Assembly: GCF_014705655.1 (NCBI RefSeq)
Contig: NZ_JACXIY010000020.1
Location: 84,984-148,983, forward strand
Direction: 5' to 3'
Source of the DNA: Paenibacillus arenilitoris
Lineage (GTDB): Bacteria > Bacillota > Bacilli > Paenibacillales > Paenibacillaceae
DNA length: 64,000 bases
The notes beneath the pieces were generated by a model, which worked only from the letters and a program-made list of their open reading frames with translations, had not been told where the DNA came from and searched no databases. The translations under genes were made by a program, and so were the position numbers. Position 1 is the first letter of the stretch. Every line of letters begins with the position of its first letter. Of the stretch, positions 62,626-64,000 are shown in pieces.

Positions 62626-62814
62626 TCATGGGCGCATGATGGAGTTGAACACTTCCTGCACTTCCTCCAGCTCGCCGGACGGGACCAATATCTCATATTG
62701 CTGTTTGGACAGATTAACAGCGCGGACCTTTACCAAAAAACCTTCCTCCGTAAGCCGCTTCTTGATGTTATCTGCGATTTTCGCTGTTGGCGCGATATAA
62801 ATGACCGTCCACAT
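62626..62814 (-). CDS. Small conserved protein of unknown function
   Basis: A 62-residue protein starting MWTVIYIAPTAKIADNIKK at ATG 62814, set by AGGAGG 8 bases upstream. The pattern beta-alpha-beta-beta-alpha (VIYIAPTAKIADNIKKRL, then GFLVKVRAV, YEILVPS, and ELEEVQEVFNSIM) suggests a small ferredoxin-like or SPOR/DUF2007-like fold that manages two short sequence repeats. No catalytic residues stand out. It lies 43 bp upstream of accD in the same direction. Confidence 0.7.
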   Translation of the reverse strand: MWTVIYIAPTAKIADNIKKRLTEEGFLVKVRAVNLSKQQYEILVPSGELEEVQEVFNSIMRP

Positions 62815-62912
62815 CACGGTACCTCCTGAAAGCTTCGCAAAAAGCAAAGCTCACTTACTAAGCAAAGCCATCTCCCGGTATCAGGACATATGATGTCATA
62901 ATGATACCATAG

Positions 62913-63407
62913 TCATGGGGATTCCGGCAAATCGTATCGGATGGCCTTCGGATCCTGGTGCGCGATCCGGGCCGACGCGGCTGCGGCCAGTCCCGCGACC
63001 AGATCGTCCAAAAACACGTGAATCCGCTCGCCCTTCAAATTCAGCTGGCGAATGATGCCGGGTTTAACTTTATCTAAATATCCGAAACTCGTCAATCCGA
63101 TCATGCCGTAAACGTTCGTGATGCCGAGCGCGAGCGTCTCGTCGACGCCGTACAAGGACTCGTCGGTTTCCATAATCGACTGCAGCGGCTCGGGGAGCAG
63201 CCTGCGCTCCGCCAATTCGTCGAGGGCGATTCCCGTATACATGACATACTGCACCTCGCGCTTGGCGAGCACGGCTCTGACGCTCTCCTCGCATTCCTCC
63301 ATCGTCAAGTCGCCGTTATAGGGCCGCTGCAGCGTATAGACGATTTCCGTCACGTCGCTCACCGAAACTCCGCGCTTCAAGAGCCATTTTTCAATTCCCG
63401 TCATCAT
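62913..63407 (-). CDS. Phosphatidylglycerophosphatase A-like protein (YutG family), copy 2
   Basis: A 164-residue paralogue of 32578-33117. Aligned motifs are WLLKRGVSVSDVTEIVY against WLKKRGVTKEAIAELVH, LAKREVQYVMYTGIALDELAE, GVDETLALGITNVYGMIGLTSFGYLDKVKPG and HVFLDDLVAGLAAAASARIAHQ. The start is ATG 63407 (MMTGIEKWL) with GGAGGG 8 bases upstream; the longer reading has no ribosome site. True PgpA activity is unproven for this branch. It sits between dnaE and the acc genes. The 258-bp gap to dnaE shows no gene. Confidence 0.8.
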   Translation of the reverse strand: MMTGIEKWLLKRGVSVSDVTEIVYTLQRPYNGDLTMEECEESVRAVLAKREVQYVMYTGIALDELAERRLLPEPLQSIMETDESLYGVDETLALGITNVYGMIGLTSFGYLDKVKPGIIRQLNLKGERIHVFLDDLVAGLAAAASARIAHQDPKAIRYDLPESP

Positions 63408-63665
63408 AGCCCATCCCTCCCGCAACTGCTTGTACATAGATCCGGTAAATAGAAGCGTAAACGTTAACGCGGCGCTCCGTGGCGGCATGGACGAAGCTTC
63501 GCGCGAATGACGCTGCCGTTTTCGCTTGTATCTCTAGATATATGCACGTACAAGCCGCGATGTGCATAGGAATGGATTAAAAAACGGGCAAGCGCCGCAA
63601 AGTTGCGGGCATGATCGACCGCCGTCCCGCAGCGTTGCGGCATTTCCGGAACGCCTTGCGGATCG

Positions 63666-64000
63666 TCACCTCACGACGATCGTTCCCGCTCCGAGGAGCC
63701 GCTCCGCCTGCTCGATCAGCTGCGGAGACGGCTTCACCCGGTAGCTGTCGCTCAGCGCGATCGACTTCTGCCCCTGTTCGTAGAACAGTACCGTATCAAG
63801 CGGGCCGGCATGGGCCGCGAGCAGCTCCTTGAGCCGCGCGAGCACGCCGGGCGTCTCGCTTTCGGCGGCGATTTTGATATAGACGCGCTGAGGCTTCCGC
63901 TCTGCCCCCGCCGCGCTTCCGCCGCGCGGGGCGTCCGTCCGCCGCGGCTGCGCCGCCGGAGCGGACGCCGCGCGGCTTCCCTCCGCTTGCAGCTCCCGCG
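63666..64000 (-). CDS. dnaE: DNA polymerase III alpha subunit, C-terminal end (partial)
   Basis: The last 111 codons of a gene entering from the right edge; the stop is TGA at 63666-63668. The end reads RVYIKIAAESETPGVLARLK, then GPLDTVLFYEQGQKSIALSD and RVKPSPQLIEQAERLLGAG. This fits the C-terminal OB/post-OB region of DnaE-type polymerases and the dnaE-accDA order of Bacillales. Ahead of it is an Ala/Gly/Arg/Pro-rich linker about 35 residues long (SRAASAPAAQPRRTDAPRGG), which is unusual in composition. Assignment rests on this short region plus synteny. Confidence 0.75.
   Translation of the reverse strand, partial: RELQAEGSRAASAPAAQPRRTDAPRGGSAAGAERKPQRVYIKIAAESETPGVLARLKELLAAHAGPLDTVLFYEQGQKSIALSDSYRVKPSPQLIEQAERLLGAGTIVVR

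Overview
The window is a compact, GC-rich chromosomal stretch from an endospore-forming, Gram-positive bacterium. It is most like the Paenibacillaceae (Paenibacillus/Cohnella type). The basis is the Bacillales gene order (hemA-hemX-hemC-hemD-hemB-hemL, tig-clpP-clpX-lonB-lonA-ysxC, gerM-rph-rdgB, citZ-icd-mdh, accD-accA...pyk), two germinant-receptor loci, gerM, the sporulation protease LonB, AGGAGG-type ribosome sites, and frequent GTG and TTG starts. No rRNA, CRISPR array, phage, transposase or integrase was seen. There is one tRNA, Arg-UCU. The left edge cuts an RluA-type pseudouridine synthase gene and the right edge cuts dnaE.

Region by region. 0-8 kb: a minus-strand tetrapyrrole operon from glutamyl-tRNA to uroporphyrinogen III and into the siroheme branch, with a perfect 11-2-11 dyad at its promoter. 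8-10.6 kb: speD with a foldable inverted-repeat cluster in its leader, a lipoprotein gene and an uncharacterised gene. 10.7-26.5 kb: proteostasis genes (ysxC, lonA, lonB, clpX, clpP, tig), interrupted by a five-gene germinant-receptor operon with two permease genes, and by ispG. 26.7-33.8 kb: tRNA-Arg, two small unknown genes, asnB, rdgB-rph-gerM, a YutG/PgpA-like gene and a TIGR00266/AIM24-like gene. 33.9-39.3 kb: a palindrome array, a PAS histidine kinase, class II FBPase, a gene-poor gap, and a methyltransferase plus metallo-hydrolase pair. 39.5-41.6 kb: a second ger locus in which an AB permease gene is fused in frame to the tail of an AC gene. 41.6-47.4 kb: type 2 IPP isomerase, nagB-nagA, then a DeoR regulator with a KdgK-like kinase. 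47.5-58.6 kb: recQ, the TCA operon citZ-icd-mdh, convergent ppx/ppk, fxsA and a thioesterase. 58.8-64 kb: pyk, accA, accD, a 62-residue protein, a second YutG/PgpA-like gene and the dnaE end.

Most genes are ordinary housekeeping or sporulation genes. The unusual content is largely non-coding: (i) four 23-bp imperfect palindromes (9-5-9) at 51/62/51-bp spacing between two convergent genes; (ii) two dispersed copies, 49 kb apart, of an 86-bp element with a nested hairpin; (iii) a pair of 25-bp hairpin repeats with a compensatory base change in another convergent gap; (iv) a speD leader able to form a three-way junction. The clearest protein-level oddity is the GerAB-GerAC chimera.
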